From the NCBI RefSeq assembly GCF_932526225.1, contig NC_064039.1:13472139-13536138 (forward strand): a DNA stretch of 64,000 bases, written 5' to 3'. The notes beneath the pieces are model-generated. The model saw only the letters and a list, made by a program, of their open reading frames with translations, was not told where the DNA came from and ran no database searches. How positions within the stretch are numbered: position 1 is the first letter of the stretch; each line of letters begins with the position of its first letter. This stretch comes from Nematostella vectensis (taxonomy: Eukaryota > Cnidaria > Anthozoa > Actiniaria > Edwardsiidae). Shown piece by piece: positions 1 through 11,360 of this stretch. The position numbers and the translations under genes were made by a program.

Positions 1-1021
1 ACGCTATAACCGCCCGCCGATTTTTCATCAAACGATGACATCGGAAGGCACCTTAGACGAGATGAGCGAGCCCTCTCTCAGAAAAAGCCAGATTTAGCCT
101 AAGTGCACTTTGAATTCTACGAGTTACAATGGCGATTCTCGGCAGCCTCAAATCTTCCTGTTTGATTTTAAGAAATCTACTAAAACAGGAGTGAGCTGTA
201 CTGCAGATATGTCCTAAATAACTCTAAGAAACTTTACATGCACAAAGAAAGCGCTTATGTCAGGTCGAGCAACGCTCCCATAGACGTGAAACATTAAAGA
301 ACGACAAATTCCACCACAAAGACATATAATATGTCACCTAAGGTTTTTGTCACCTCATAAACCACGTCTAGCGTATATCGTCCTCCGTAGATCCATTTCT
401 GCGGCATATAACGCTCAAGCAAAAGTGTAATCTCAAAGACACTACGCACTTTATTTACTTCATCAGAAGTCTATAAAAGGGCGAATGATTCATTGATTTA
501 AAGATCTTTGATGTCCATAGCTTACTGAAACTTTTCAGTACACGCATTCTCTCCTCTTGCCACCCTCTTAGTTATAAGAAGGGTTTGTGTCTAGGGAGAT
601 GGCCTTGGTCCGTTGAGAACAAATTCCTCACTTGCCACCTTCTAAGCCGAAATCCGCAACTTATTCTAGATACGGTTACGCGATTTCACAACATACATAA
701 CGGCGAGTGTTGAATTCACGGACAGGCAAAATGCGTTTTGAGGCAAACATGGCATCTAATAAACGAATCTAAACATTTTGTCATGAGGTTCCACCCGGCT
801 AAACAGAATCTTTTGAAGATTCTTATAAAAAACTGGCAACTTATCACGGATCTCAGCCTCATACGGCTAGAATCTTTAATGAACCTATAGTCTCTTATAG
901 AAAGGAGAAACCGCTTATAGACTTTTAAGTCAGAGCCACAATCTCCCATAAAGGACTAGGTATCAAAGCAGATTTATTTACAATTGTGGCGGGTGTGGCT
1001 GTTGGCAATATTACACAACTT
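1..1021 (+). mobile_element. Degraded Penelope-like element, copy 1 (open at the window edge)
   Basis: This stretch aligns by eye, on the + strand, with the reverse complement of the second copy at 58430-60401. Shared blocks include the GGCAGCCTCAAAT / GAGCTGTAC region (about 140-350), the CACGCATT...CACCCTCTTAG...AAGAAGGGTTTGTG block (540-590), the CCTATAGTCTCTTATAGAAAG block (884-905) and an identical right end GTGGCGGGTGTGGCTGTTGG (987-1006) leading to AATATTACAC. In the better copy these blocks encode the C-terminal part of a Penelope-type reverse transcriptase. Here the reading frame is broken by stops and shifts, and the catalytic core is missing. The left end lies outside the window. 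The element is dead and probably old. Confidence 0.72.
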
Positions 1022-4000
1022 TAATGAACGCGGAAGGGTAAGCCACTGCTAGCACATTCCTGTCAACCTCCGAAAATCTCAAGGCTTGAGAATTTTCGAG
1101 GGGCAGGGGTGGGGATATTCTTTTTTTTTTTTGGAGGGGGGGGATGGGTTTAACCTTGCCGGCGTTTGCCGTATAGAAAGCTCTTGCGAACAAATCCACT
1201 TAAAGATGTCACGAGGGTGTTAGATAAATTGCTTTATGCAAGGGAATTGTTGTTTCAAATATTTTAATAGAAAATAGGCAAAATGACAATTTTCTATAGA
1301 AATTTCTTTCAGAATGATAAAAATCGCTGAAAAGCGGGGAGATTTCGTGCTCAACGCGGGAGAGCGGGAGAAGGGGTCCAAAATCTTGAGACTCCCGCCT
1401 AATGCGGGAGAGTTGACAGGTATGCTAGCAAGGTATAAAATTGATCACAAATTATTTAGTTGTACGCTTCTTCGAGTCATACAACTGCACAGAATTTCCC
1501 TGGATTTATCTCGCTTTCAAACTCGAAATGAAGACACTCCAAGAAGAAATTTTAGCTGGGATATTGAAACTAAAACGAATCTCATACAGAATGGCTGCGA
1601 GTCTCATAAAAAAATGAAGCTAAATCCTATACAGAATGGCCGAGAGTCACTGTTTATTGTATGCCATTAAAGAAACTACTTGAAATCCTGGAATAAATAG
1701 ATTTTCTATGATCTGTAAATCTGAGGGATGGCAGTCATTATACATTACTGCATTAGTTAGCTATTACTCGTTGTAAAAAAATCCTTACCACAAATGCTCA
1801 CATTATGGCTTTTGATAAATGTATTCTAGAGGGGGCACTTGTTTGAGGGGCTATGTTATGTGCTTATTCAATGAAGGGTGTATGTTTACCTCGGTGTAAG
1901 AACCATCCCTAAAGTAATTTATTGTATTAAGCTCTGTTTCATCATGATTTTTTTTACCAAACAAAGGAAGTTTTGTAACACACATCGTGCACAATTCACA
2001 GGTTCTATAACCAAGGTAGATCCATTGAGGGGTATTTCATTGTGTGTGCGGATAAATGGGAAAAAGGCATAGAGTCTAAACTAGGATGAGGAAAAGGCAT
2101 GGTAAGGGCAAAGGGGTGGTGACTAAAGGGTATGTCACATGGGGTGTGCTGACAGGTTGAGAAGACAAAGTAAACTTGTACCATGTTTGATTACTAGGCC
2201 TTGGAGATAATAGTAGAACGGGAGTGTACTACTGGGTACCAGAGGCTCCAAGCTTCACTAGAACAGATATCATATGGAAAATATATATTCATATTCGATC
2301 TCGGTGATACTTCAGGCCCATCTCTATTATATGTGCAAATATTTTTTTTATAAAAAAGGAATTAGATTAATTTGATTTGATAGGCAAGTCTGAGTGTTAG
2401 AGCTCCCTTATAAAACTATAGTGATAGTAAGAATTGATATGTTTGGGGTATAGAATTAGGTTTGGGTATTTGTTTGGGAGGTAAGTTTCTATGCTTGGTA
2501 TACTTTATGTATAAAACTCAGGTTTGGGTATTTTGGGGGATGAGCAGGGGGAGGGGGGGCTAATTTGACAAAAAGTCCTTATCGCAAATGCTTATTTTAA
2601 CATATTATGTCCTTCTTTTTACCCCTCTTGTACCAGGCTTAATTACTAGGCCTTGGAGATTCTAGGAGTATGGGTGTGAAGTCATACATATCATATGGAA
2701 AATAAATATTTATATTTGGTGATACTTCAGGCCCAATTTTTTTTCTCAGTGCCTATTGCACGGAGTTAGTTTGTTGTCTTTTTTATAAAAAGGGAATAAA
2801 ATCGATTTGATTTAATAAGCAAATCTGAGTGTTGAAGCTCCCTTATAGCAAGATTTTGTATGCTTGGGCTAAAGAATTATTAGGTTTGGGTATTTGTTTG
2901 GGAGGTAAGTTTCTATGCTTGGTATATTTTATGTATAGAACTCGGGTTTGGGTATGTATTTTGGGGGGTGAGCGGGGCGGGGGGGGGGGCTAGTAATTTG
3001 TCAAAAAGTTCTTATTGCAAATGCTTATTTTAACATGCCCCTCTACCATTAGATTCTAGAAGGGGCACTGGTTTGAGTGGCTATGTAGGTAATGTGTTTA
3101 CTCAATGAGGGCTATTTTATGGTGTGTGCAGACAAATGGGAAAAGGCATAGGGTGTAAAATTAAAGGTTGAGAAATGCATGGTAAAGGGAGAGAGGTTGT
3201 GATGACTGAGGGCATGTCGCACGAGATGTGCTCACACAGGGTGTGAAGACAAGGAAGTAAAATTGTTTGATGACTATCGCCTTGGAGATGAGGAGCATTG
3301 AGTTCTTTTTATAAAAGGGAATAAATAAATTAAATTTGATAAGCAAATTTCCCTTCTAAAACTTCATCTATAATATTTTTAACGGGGCTGCCAAGTTTCG
3401 AGATATTATGTTTTAGGTTTGGGTTACTTTTTATGGGGGGGGGGGGGGGGTGGATCGGTGGTTATCTATTTTTGGTGGAGTTTTCGGTATAGAATTCAGA
3501 TGCGGGCATATTCTTAGGGTGGCACGGTTCCATTCTTTTTGGGGCATAAAATGTTCGTATCTGTCGGAACCAACAGTCATTTTTACAGCTAGAGTGCCCC
3601 CCCCCCCCCCCCCCATGTTGTTGTGGTGGTCGCAGGGCAAGACATTTTGGCAAAGAATGAGAAGAATCCAACCCCCAGATACAAGGGAAGGGTAAAATGC
3701 TTTTCGGCTATATGTTTACACGGATTTTCATACCTATTTTTCTTCGTTTTTTCCCTGTTGAAGTACAGACGTCGGGCATTGAATAGCACATTTGTTCCCA
3801 CAAATCAAATTCCGCCCTCCTCAACTTTCACCATACCTTGTGGGCACTCATTTCGGCTTGTGGTGGAATTTTGTTTTAGTATGCCATGATCCTCATTTAT
3901 CCTAGTCTAATCCTGTCAAGGTTCTAAGCCGTAGAATATGGTACATCACACTCATATTCCTCTTTTTCTAAACGTAAACATTACTAAAAGAGTTCGATTT

Positions 4001-4455
4001 TACGGCAGTCTCAAAAAAAGCGCTCAATTTGAAAAGGTTTCCCAAACGATATTTTACTCTCGAATACAGGAACCCATCAATCTAATATCAAACTTGGTAT
4101 AGAGCAGGATATTTTGCTGTTTTGGTCACTTTTTGCGATGCGACGTCTCGCTAACCAAACAAATTCAAGTTTCATACTCCGCGCGGCCATTTTGAATATT
4201 TGCATAATAAGTAGGTAAATCGATATTATCAAAAATGGTAATGTACGGCACTGCTTAAGAAAGATAAATCAAACCAGTCTCTATACGCTTTAGACATGAC
4301 GACACTTTTGCATTGAAAGAAGCATATGATATAATTAATTATCTATAGAGCATTTGTAAGTCAATGGGGGGGGGGGGATAAACCCCTTCTTATTAAATCC
4401 TAGTATATTAGTTGTGACGAGTTGCTTTTGCTGATTTTCCTCTTTTTCCTTTCAG
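1022..4455. other. Intergenic, repeat-rich region upstream of the LDL-receptor-like gene
   Basis: No convincing exon is visible. The short open frames here are not supported by splice sites, domains or codon pattern. The region contains a duplicated block (about 1780-3420), a G16 run (3435-3450) facing a C18 run (3597-3614), and AT-rich sequence. The first exon or exons of the downstream receptor gene, with its signal peptide and promoter, should lie here or further left, but I could not identify them. Confidence 0.6.
1780..3420 (+). repeat. Long direct duplications (two segment types, repeated)
   Basis: Segment y at about 2180-2600 recurs at about 2640-3040. Shared strings include ACTAGGCCTTGGAGAT, GGTGATACTTCAGGCCCA, TTTGTTTGGGAGGTAAGTTT and CGCAAATGCTTATTTT. 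Segment x at about 1822-2110 (TTCTAGAGGGGGCACTTGTT, then ATAAATGGGAAAAAGGCATA) recurs at about 3052-3190, followed by another partial y to about 3370. The copies differ by point changes and indels, so the duplication is not recent. No coding content was recognised. Confidence 0.7.
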
Positions 4456-5265
4456 ACTCAGCTCAAGTTCCGGTCCACTGTAGCCCGGCCGAGTTCACTT
4501 GCTCAGATGGAATGTGTATACCTAGGGAATGGATGTGTGACGGGACTGTGGATTGTCCGGACGCACTTGATGAGATAGTCAACTGTTCGAGGTGTCCGCG
4601 ACACGAATTTGAGTGCGAGAACAAGCTGTGCGTACCGCGGACATGGTTGTGTGATGGCGATAACGACTGCCATGATGGCTCAGACGAGAAAAACTGCGGT
4701 AAATCATATTTACCCAGGGGGGGAGGGGTAATCAAGACATGGATAGTATCTTTCTGTTTCTCGATCCTGAACCTGACTTGTTGAACGTATGCGAGCTTAC
4801 TAAAGACCTCTGTTTCTCAGCTCTATGATAGTTTCTTAATGCGTATTTGGGATTTTTAAGAGGGTTTAGTATATAGGATGCTCTAACCACATTACCTTTT
4901 TATTAATAATATAGGAGAAGGAATTTGTGGATTTATAGTCGCATAAATCTCTTCTTGAATTTCAGTCAGAATAGAGGGTGGTCATCGCCCCTGCCACTCC
5001 CTCTAGGTGCCCCCTCGATCCGGCCGCTGCTCTCCCTGACAATAGTAGAGAGCATTCGATAACACCAAGCCTAGCCGACGCAACATTGATGTGATCTAAC
5101 TGCTTTCCCGTGTTTTATCATGTTTCTCAGAATCACGACGCATGCGCACAGTAAAATGTGGCATTGAAGAGTTTGATTGTGGGAACAGCACGTGTATACC
5201 GCTGACCGTTTTGTGTGATGGGCTCTACGACTGTGCCGACCGTTCAGACGAAAGCAAAAAATGTG
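4456..5265 (+). other. LDLa ligand-binding repeats 1-3 (two exons)
   Basis: Exon 4456-4698 follows a CTTTTTCCTTTCAG acceptor and carries two LDLa repeats, each with six cysteines and the calcium-binding pattern CDGxxDCxDxxDE. Exon 5131-5265 carries the third repeat ([17 protein letters not shown]). Both exons are phase 1-1, the usual shuffling phase for LDLa modules. The donors are GTAAAT and GTAAGC. Confidence 0.92.
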
Positions 5266-8200
5266 GTAAGCACATTCGGATCAACTTTGTCTTTGTTTTA
5301 AGCCTCTTTCTGATTGGCCTGTGTGCATTCCGATGTCTTAATGGTAAAACTATAAGACAATGATCAAAATTATTCTATAATAGTAATAAGCCATGTGAAA
5401 TTATTATATTTCCAACGCTTCTTTGAATGAAAGTGTCTCAAATAAGTGCAGAACTAGATATTGAGCTGTGTCGCCTGAGAGTAAACGAACAAAGAAGTGT
5501 TCGCATAAAAAGACGAAATGTCACCAGCTCCACTTGCACGTATTTTGCGATTTATTCTTTTTATTCTTTCTTTTGTTTTCACAGAGGAGTGCGCGGAGCG
5601 GAATGGCGGTTGCAGTGATACGTGCCGAAATACCCCCAGGGGAGCCGTGTGCGAATGCCCAATAGGCCTGACCCTGGGTGGGGGCGGGCACGCGTGTGTT
5701 GATATTGACGAGTGCGCGGAGGGCAAGGACGACTGCAGCCAGACATGTGCGAACACGCATGGAGAGTATGAGTGCGCATGCGTGGATGGATACAAACAGA
5801 CTGCCGCTGGACATGGCTGTCAAGCAAAAGGTCAGTTAGGCTTAGTTCGTCGTATTATCCATAAGCCGTATTCAATGCAAACGCATGCAAATGAAGATGA
5901 AACAATCGAATCGATTCATTTGCATGCATTTGCATTGAATACGGCTCATGGATAATATGACGTTTGAACTTAGTCTTATGGTATTGTTGGATTTTCAGTC
6001 GGAATTCAAAGTAAACCCAATGTATTACATTTTCTGTATCTCTTTATCTCTTTCACTCACTAACTTTCTAGCAGCGAGAAATATCCATTTTTTGTGTGAA
6101 TTATCCATGTCTATTGAATTACAAAAATAATATTTTTTTTACTTTAATTCTAGACATGTCCGGGTTCGCTCTGATGTTCTCCGCAAAGTCCCGTTTATAC
6201 ATAACACGAAGTTTAAAGGGCGTGGTTGTACCGGCGGTAATCCAGTACCTCCACGGCGAGGATGGGGGCTTAGACTACGATTATACCAACGAGACGGTAT
6301 ACTGGGCGGATAACAGTCGCCACGTCATCTACGCATCACAGCTACATCGCGCATGGCATGACGTCACAGTATTAGTACAAAGTAAGAGTTGATACTTAAT
6401 TCTTAGATGCCTGAATTGTTCTCGCTTTTACCTTACCAGACTGACTGCATGAGCATTAGCCTTACTGCCACACAAAAGCCTGTCGAACCGATTGTCGTGA
6501 CTCGTAGTTTCGTAGGCTATGAAACCGTATTCAAATGAAATGGTTAATTTTAGTAGTGAATTTATCTGCTTGAATCACGGTAAATTTCAATCCATTCTAC
6601 AACTAAAACAGCTCAATTCTATTAATAAAGTATCAATACAGGGAATACAAATTTCAATACAGGGAAAGTTGTATTCCTAAAAATGATGACTTGAAAATTG
6701 AAAACGAAAACAACATCGTCACGCAAGCTGGATCCACGGACAAGAAGCCTCGTGCAAACACCGCAGAACATCGCCAGTTTTGCTTGCAAATTCTCGCTCG
6801 AATGGCCGCTAGAAAATGAGATGTTCTGAAGCTGACCCTTTTTGCACTGGGCCTTACTTGCATATTCATGCTGCCATACATAATACAATACGCGGTCATG
6901 CTACACGCGCTACCGTAGTTTATATTAGCATGTGATAAACACATGGGGAGGGGGGAGGCTCCAATAAAAAATACAGTGGTGTTCAACGGCAAAATCGATT
7001 TTAACCCTATGAGATAGCAAATTGGGTGTGGTCGATGGAACTTTTAACCCTAGGAAATAGCACAAACGAAAAAAAAAAAACATAAAACACCCCCTTAGCA
7101 ATTGGTCAAATTTTATACCCTAAGAGATAACGGAATCGAAAAAACGTCAAAAACATCCCCTTAGGAATAGCAGTTGATCGAATTTTATACCCTAAGGGAT
7201 AGGGACCCTAAAAGATGTGACGATCACCCCTGTCTACCCCCCTACGGTACATACAATCTTGACTGGCACGACTGTCAAGTGATCTCATCGTGCTCTGATT
7301 CGAACTGAGGCGTGCTTTTGCCTCGACGATTGGCTAGACGAGTTTATGCAGTCTGGTAATGCGAAAATGATGTTAGATTCTCACAGGAATGAGTGCAACA
7401 GCAATTATGTGCATGACTGCAAGAACAATCATAATAACAGAGCCGTAGCAAGCCACGTAAGATTGGGAAGGGGGAGACACAATACAGAAACATTAAGAAA
7501 ATATTTGGGGCACAGCCACGCCCCTACTGGTCATTTCCTTATAATTTTTTAAAATATTGGGGGGGGGGGGGCACGTGCCCCTAGTGCCCCCCCTCTGCTA
7601 CGCTCTTGTAATAGAGCGCAACTGCTTTATTTTCTTTGTGCTTTGTTCTAGCTTTCAAGGAAAGCTTAGTCAGGAGCAGCAGTCTTTTAGACAAATATGA
7701 CATATTGGTTTAATGTGTTCCTAGATACAGGTCGAGTAGATGGGATCGCTGTAGACTGGGTCGGTAGGAACTTGTACTGGACGGATGACGGGAGGGACAC
7801 TATCGAGGTAGCGTCCCTGAGGGGCCGGCACAGAAGGACGTTATTCCGGACGAGTCTTGACAGGCCTCGAGATATCGTGCTGGATTCTCTTTCGGGGTCA
7901 GTACATTTGATCTAATTTTATTTTCTGAGTATTTCTCTCAAACCTCACGCCCGGGGCAGCCAGATAAAATGTGATGTGCATCAGAAATAGCAAAAAAAGG
8001 AGAACACATCTTCTTTCAATCAAGTTAACCCCTCCACATCAGGAAAAATATTTTTCTGTGTTTTAATTAATACAAATGAATAGACTGTAAACATTTTTTG
8101 TGTTGCATTAGTTTTCTCCTTTCACGGCCTAAATGTGACACGCTTTAAAACAATCCTCTTGCTTTTACGTTTCCAGCATAATGTACTGGACAGATTGGGG

Positions 8201-11200
8201 CTCTGCACCGAAAATCGAGAAATCCCACATGGACGGCAAGGGACGAGAGATTATGGTATTCGATAACATTACCTGGCCAAATGGTCTCTCCCTGGACTTA
8301 CCAAGCAATAGACTTTACTGGACGGACGGCAAGCACGGAACCATAGAGGTGAGATGAATGAGGGCGGTTATGGTGTCCGTCACATGGGCACCTTGCCAAA
8401 GTGTAACGTACACCAATAACATAACAACAGGGAGAAACAAGAATCGTATTTACCCGAATAAGCGCCTCCCACAATAAGCGCCTCCCCGAATAAACGCCCC
8501 CTTGAGCCAAAACTATTAAATAACGCCTGCCCCGAAAAGGCGTTCCCCTCTCCTCTCCAGGTTTTATGTAACTGAGTAGAATAATGTCGATCTAAGAAAA
8601 CACTGGAGTTCATAGGGACAAAAGAGTATTTGATAAAAGCTGCTTCAGGTTGTTATAATGATATAGAGAAAAGAAACTGATGTAGTATATAATTGATATT
8701 AAATAAAAAAAAACACGTCGGCCTCTTGTTTGAAATTTGCCAATTTAAAAAGGCGCCTCCCCCGAACAAGCGCCCCGTCTGAGAGTCGAAAAGCTTTTTC
8801 GATTAAATACGGTATGTCTCTCTTATGTCTAAACTTTCTCAAAGTCCTTCAAATTGTTTTCGTTGGTTAGTGCACTCGTCAAAATCCTTCGCATCCAGAG
8901 TTTCAGAGAGAAGTGGCCTTGGAGCAAGTCTTTCCTACATCATGATGGTAGATGTTCTTGTGCTTATTGCACGCGGTGATTTTAAGTAAACCAATATCTT
9001 TTAATGTCACGCAGAGCGTAACCCTGGATGGCAAGCACCGACGCTCGCTCTTCTTCGGTAAGCACTCGCACCCATTTTCCCTGGCCGTGTTCGGAGATCA
9101 CGTGTATTGGACGGACTGGCTCATGGGTCTTCAGATGGCGGACAAGAGGACTGGCGACCAGCGACGCGTACTTGTGGGAAAAGATGGGCATATGAGGAAT
9201 CTTCACGTGATCCATGCATTAGTACGACCGCAAGGTGAGATGGGTTTGAGATGATGTCACGCAATGACCAAGTGAAGGAATGACAAAAGAAATGAATAGC
9301 GATAAACTGAGTTACAAGGGAAGTAGAACCGTGACTACAACTAAGAACCTCGTTACAACGACAAACTACAGCAAACAACGACAAGATAACGAGCGGTAAA
9401 AGGAAAGAAAACGCCATAAGTTCTAGTTTGTATATAGAGTTTTAACAAGTCTAATCACCGATAAAAAGTTAAATTTTTCTCTAGGCGCACCGGATCCATG
9501 TGGGAATGTCACGTGCGTCGGGTTGACTCTTCTTGCACCGACCTCCTGCCGCTGCGCATGTGCAGATGACGTAATAAACTCCACTTGCAAAGGTAAGCCG
9601 ATTCGCCTGACGTGAAGGCTGGTACTCAGGCGTGTGAGCAGCGGTGTGCGCGCATCCCCCCCCCCATCCTCTTGGCCGCCAAGGGGTCATTTGAAGAATC
9701 GTCAAATCTCCAAAAGTGGGTCATTTGAAGAATCGTCAAATCGTCAAATTCTTCTATATCATAATGCACACGTTTTCCAAATAAAACATGTCTGTCTTTC
9801 ATACCTATGACTGCGGACTCACCACCCCCCGCCCCCACCCCCTTAGCAAATTGTGGAAACCCACTTGGTAGTAGTGGAGAGAAGGGAAGCAAAGGAAACA
9901 CATTTTTACCCTACAACAGAAATCCTATGACATTATTTCCTTTGTTTGGTCTCCAGAAACATCAATAAATAGAACTGGGGCTGAAAGGAAATCAGGGTCA
10001 AGTCGAAAAGTTAATTTAACAACAGCAAGCCCGGCTAATCTTAATGCTGTGTCAACGCCAACAAATTCTACCAATGTAAATATGAATCCTACCACTCAAA
10101 TGACGCCATCACATATGATAACGAGCGAACTCGTGAGCGCTTCCACCACAGGCTCTGATAGGGCAACAGCGAGTGCTTCAGATGAATACACGAGTCCATC
10201 GAGTTATAGCGCGAGGGTCACTCGTCCGACGAGTGGCGCTACACACTATCCAACAGATGCTAATGTAAATAGATCAAGCTCTGAACCCGTGACCATTAAA
10301 CCAAACAGAAAAGGGTGGACGAGAAAGATGACCAGAAATCACACTTATAAGAAGCATAGAGTTAACAACGGAAAAGCCGATGTAAAGATTACAGATGATG
10401 GATCGGCAAAAGGGAATGCTACCACGCAAGGCTGCCAGGGAGAAGCCTGTACAGAATCGTGTGCTGATCCAGGTCTACGGATCTCACTTAACTGTACATG
10501 CGAGGATATACGACAAGGGCAGTGCGAAGAGATTGTTGTGGTCAGAGGAAAACGGGAGCTAGCAGTGAAAGGTGAAAGATCTTAGCCATTTTATTTTAGC
10601 TTTTTCTGCATTCAGTGTCTAGGAATAAAGGTTATTATGAAAGGAAGGGGGTGCTGGTTGCGCTTCCTTGGAAAGAAATTAATTCTCAGACACATTTTGG
10701 TCGTTTTAGTGATGTTTGTTACATTAATATTTAGCACAGTACCTATCTGCTAATATGTTACCTCCTCCCTCAAACATTACAACCGCATTATATTATAGTC
10801 GCACCAGCTTCCTCCATTAATGACCTCTTTTCCCAACAAAAGACAAACACAAAAAAGCGTCGTACTCATGTGTAAGGCAGTTCTCATATCGCATCGTAAT
10901 GTCTCATGCGATTTCATCCTCAATGGCAGATATTCCATGGCCTGGCTGGATCCCAGGCCTAATCTTAACCATCTCCATCCTGATCCTGTTACTCCTATAC
11001 GTCACGTACAAGAAGCTACGAAACCACCGCCGTGGCCCAAACTACAATCACGCTGTCTTCCATAAGAATTCATCCCTCGTCAACATCTCCTACACGAGTG
11101 ACATTCCGGAGGAGGATGAATTCCAGGACCAATCCATTTCCGGTTGCTCAAACCCCCTTTTTTCTGCTTCTACTTCAAGTCACGTGAACCCATTGTTTTA

Positions 11201-11360
11201 TGCAAAAAGCCCATCGCTGGATTCGCTGGGTGCCGATGTTTCAGGGGGCGATCAAGGAGATTTTAAGCTCTTCACAATGTCGTGTCAAGGTGACGGAGTT
11301 TCAACTCCCTGTGAACAAGGATTCGTCAATCTGGTGTATGAAAATTTCCACAAAGCCTGA
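4456..11360 (+). CDS. LDL-receptor-like single-pass endocytic receptor (3 LDLa, 2 EGF, YWTD propeller, EGF, TM, tail)
   Basis: Exons read: 4456-4698, 5131-5265, 5585-5830, 6154-6381, 7725-7896, 8177-8348, 9015-9234, 9485-9592, 9957-10571 and 10930-11360 (stop). They encode about 856 residues and all phases agree. Domain order is LDLa x3 with CDG...D...DE calcium motifs, EGF, calcium-type EGF (DIDEC), a six-bladed YWTD propeller, a short Cys-rich EGF, a Ser/Thr-rich stalk, one TM helix and a cytosolic tail of about 120 residues. This is the LDLR/VLDLR/LRP8 plan with only three ligand-binding repeats, so a role in binding and internalising lipoprotein-like or signalling ligands at the plasma membrane is likely. 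The tail has NPLF twice instead of a clean NPxY. No signal-peptide exon was found: the first exon starts in phase 1, so at least one upstream coding exon is missing from this model. Confidence 0.9.
5585..5830 (+). other. EGF-like pair
   Basis: This phase 1-1 exon encodes [14 protein letters not shown]... followed by [16 protein letters not shown]..., so an EGF-like module and then a calcium-binding EGF module. The pair sits between the LDLa repeats and the propeller, as in LDLR. Confidence 0.9.
5841..5975. repeat. Fold-back (hairpin) element in the intron after the EGF exon
   Basis: The left arm (about 5841-5894) and right arm (about 5915-5975) are inverted copies. TTATCCATAAGCCGTATTC pairs with GAATACGGCTCATGGATAA, and GCATGCAAATGAA pairs with TTCATTTGCATGC. 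A spacer of about 20 bp separates them. The arms are about 50 bp with few mismatches. It starts about 10 bp after the splice donor and is probably a small fold-back MITE. Confidence 0.8.
6990..7215 (+). repeat. Degenerate tandem repeat, about 65-75 bp unit
   Basis: Three or four tandem copies of a unit containing TTTTATACCCTAAGAGATA and CACCCCCTTAGCAATTG, with A-rich spacers, in the long intron between the first two propeller exons. Confidence 0.6.
7439..7605. mobile_element. MITE-like element with short terminal inverted repeats
   Basis: AGAGCCGTAGCA at the left end is inverted at the right end as TGCTACGCTCT. The interior holds a G run and a C-rich stretch. The same style of end (CGTAGC / GCTACG beside G or C runs) is seen at 47471-47619 and 54960-55133, so this is probably a dispersed family. 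Confidence 0.5.
8450..8822. repeat. Dispersed repeat with iterated GAATAAGCGCC motif
   Basis: The motif CCGAATAAGCGCCTCCC occurs in variants at about 8454-8505 and again at about 8752-8785. The right end AAAAGCTTTTTCGATTAAATACGG resembles an element terminus. It lies in the intron between propeller exons 8177-8348 and 9015-9234. No coding content was seen. Confidence 0.5.
9957..11360 (+). other. Ser/Thr-rich stalk, TM helix and cytosolic tail
   Basis: Exon 9957-10571 encodes a 200-residue stalk rich in Ser, Thr and Asn, probably O-glycosylated, ending in a small Cys cluster ([11 protein letters not shown]...CTC). Exon 10930-11360 encodes a TM helix (about [16 protein letters not shown]), a basic stop-transfer (YKKLRNHRR) and the tail. 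Tail motifs are SNPLFSAS and HVNPLFYAK, close to the NPxY/NPxF internalisation signal, and an acidic stretch EEDEF. Possible poly(A) signals AATAAA lie at 11824 and 11838. Confidence 0.85.

Larger units (their letters stand above)
6154..9234 (+). other. YWTD six-bladed beta-propeller (exons 6154-6381, 7725-7896, 8177-8348, 9015-9234)
   Basis: The blades are marked in order by [69 protein letters not shown] and [13 protein letters not shown]. This is the standard LDLR-type propeller, which in LDLR closes over the ligand-binding repeats at endosomal pH. It is followed by a Cys-rich EGF-like exon (9485-9592), as in the family. Confidence 0.9.

Noticed and set aside
4422-4455. A leader-like Leu/Phe-rich stretch directly before the first LDLa repeat
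   Set aside because: It starts with TTG, not ATG, and is the polypyrimidine tract of the 3' splice site at 4455; translating it gives Leu/Phe by chance.
7275-7345. Possible tRNA on the minus strand (TTCGAA box with flanking stems)
   Set aside because: The arms do not pair as a full cloverleaf; at best a SINE or tRNA relic.
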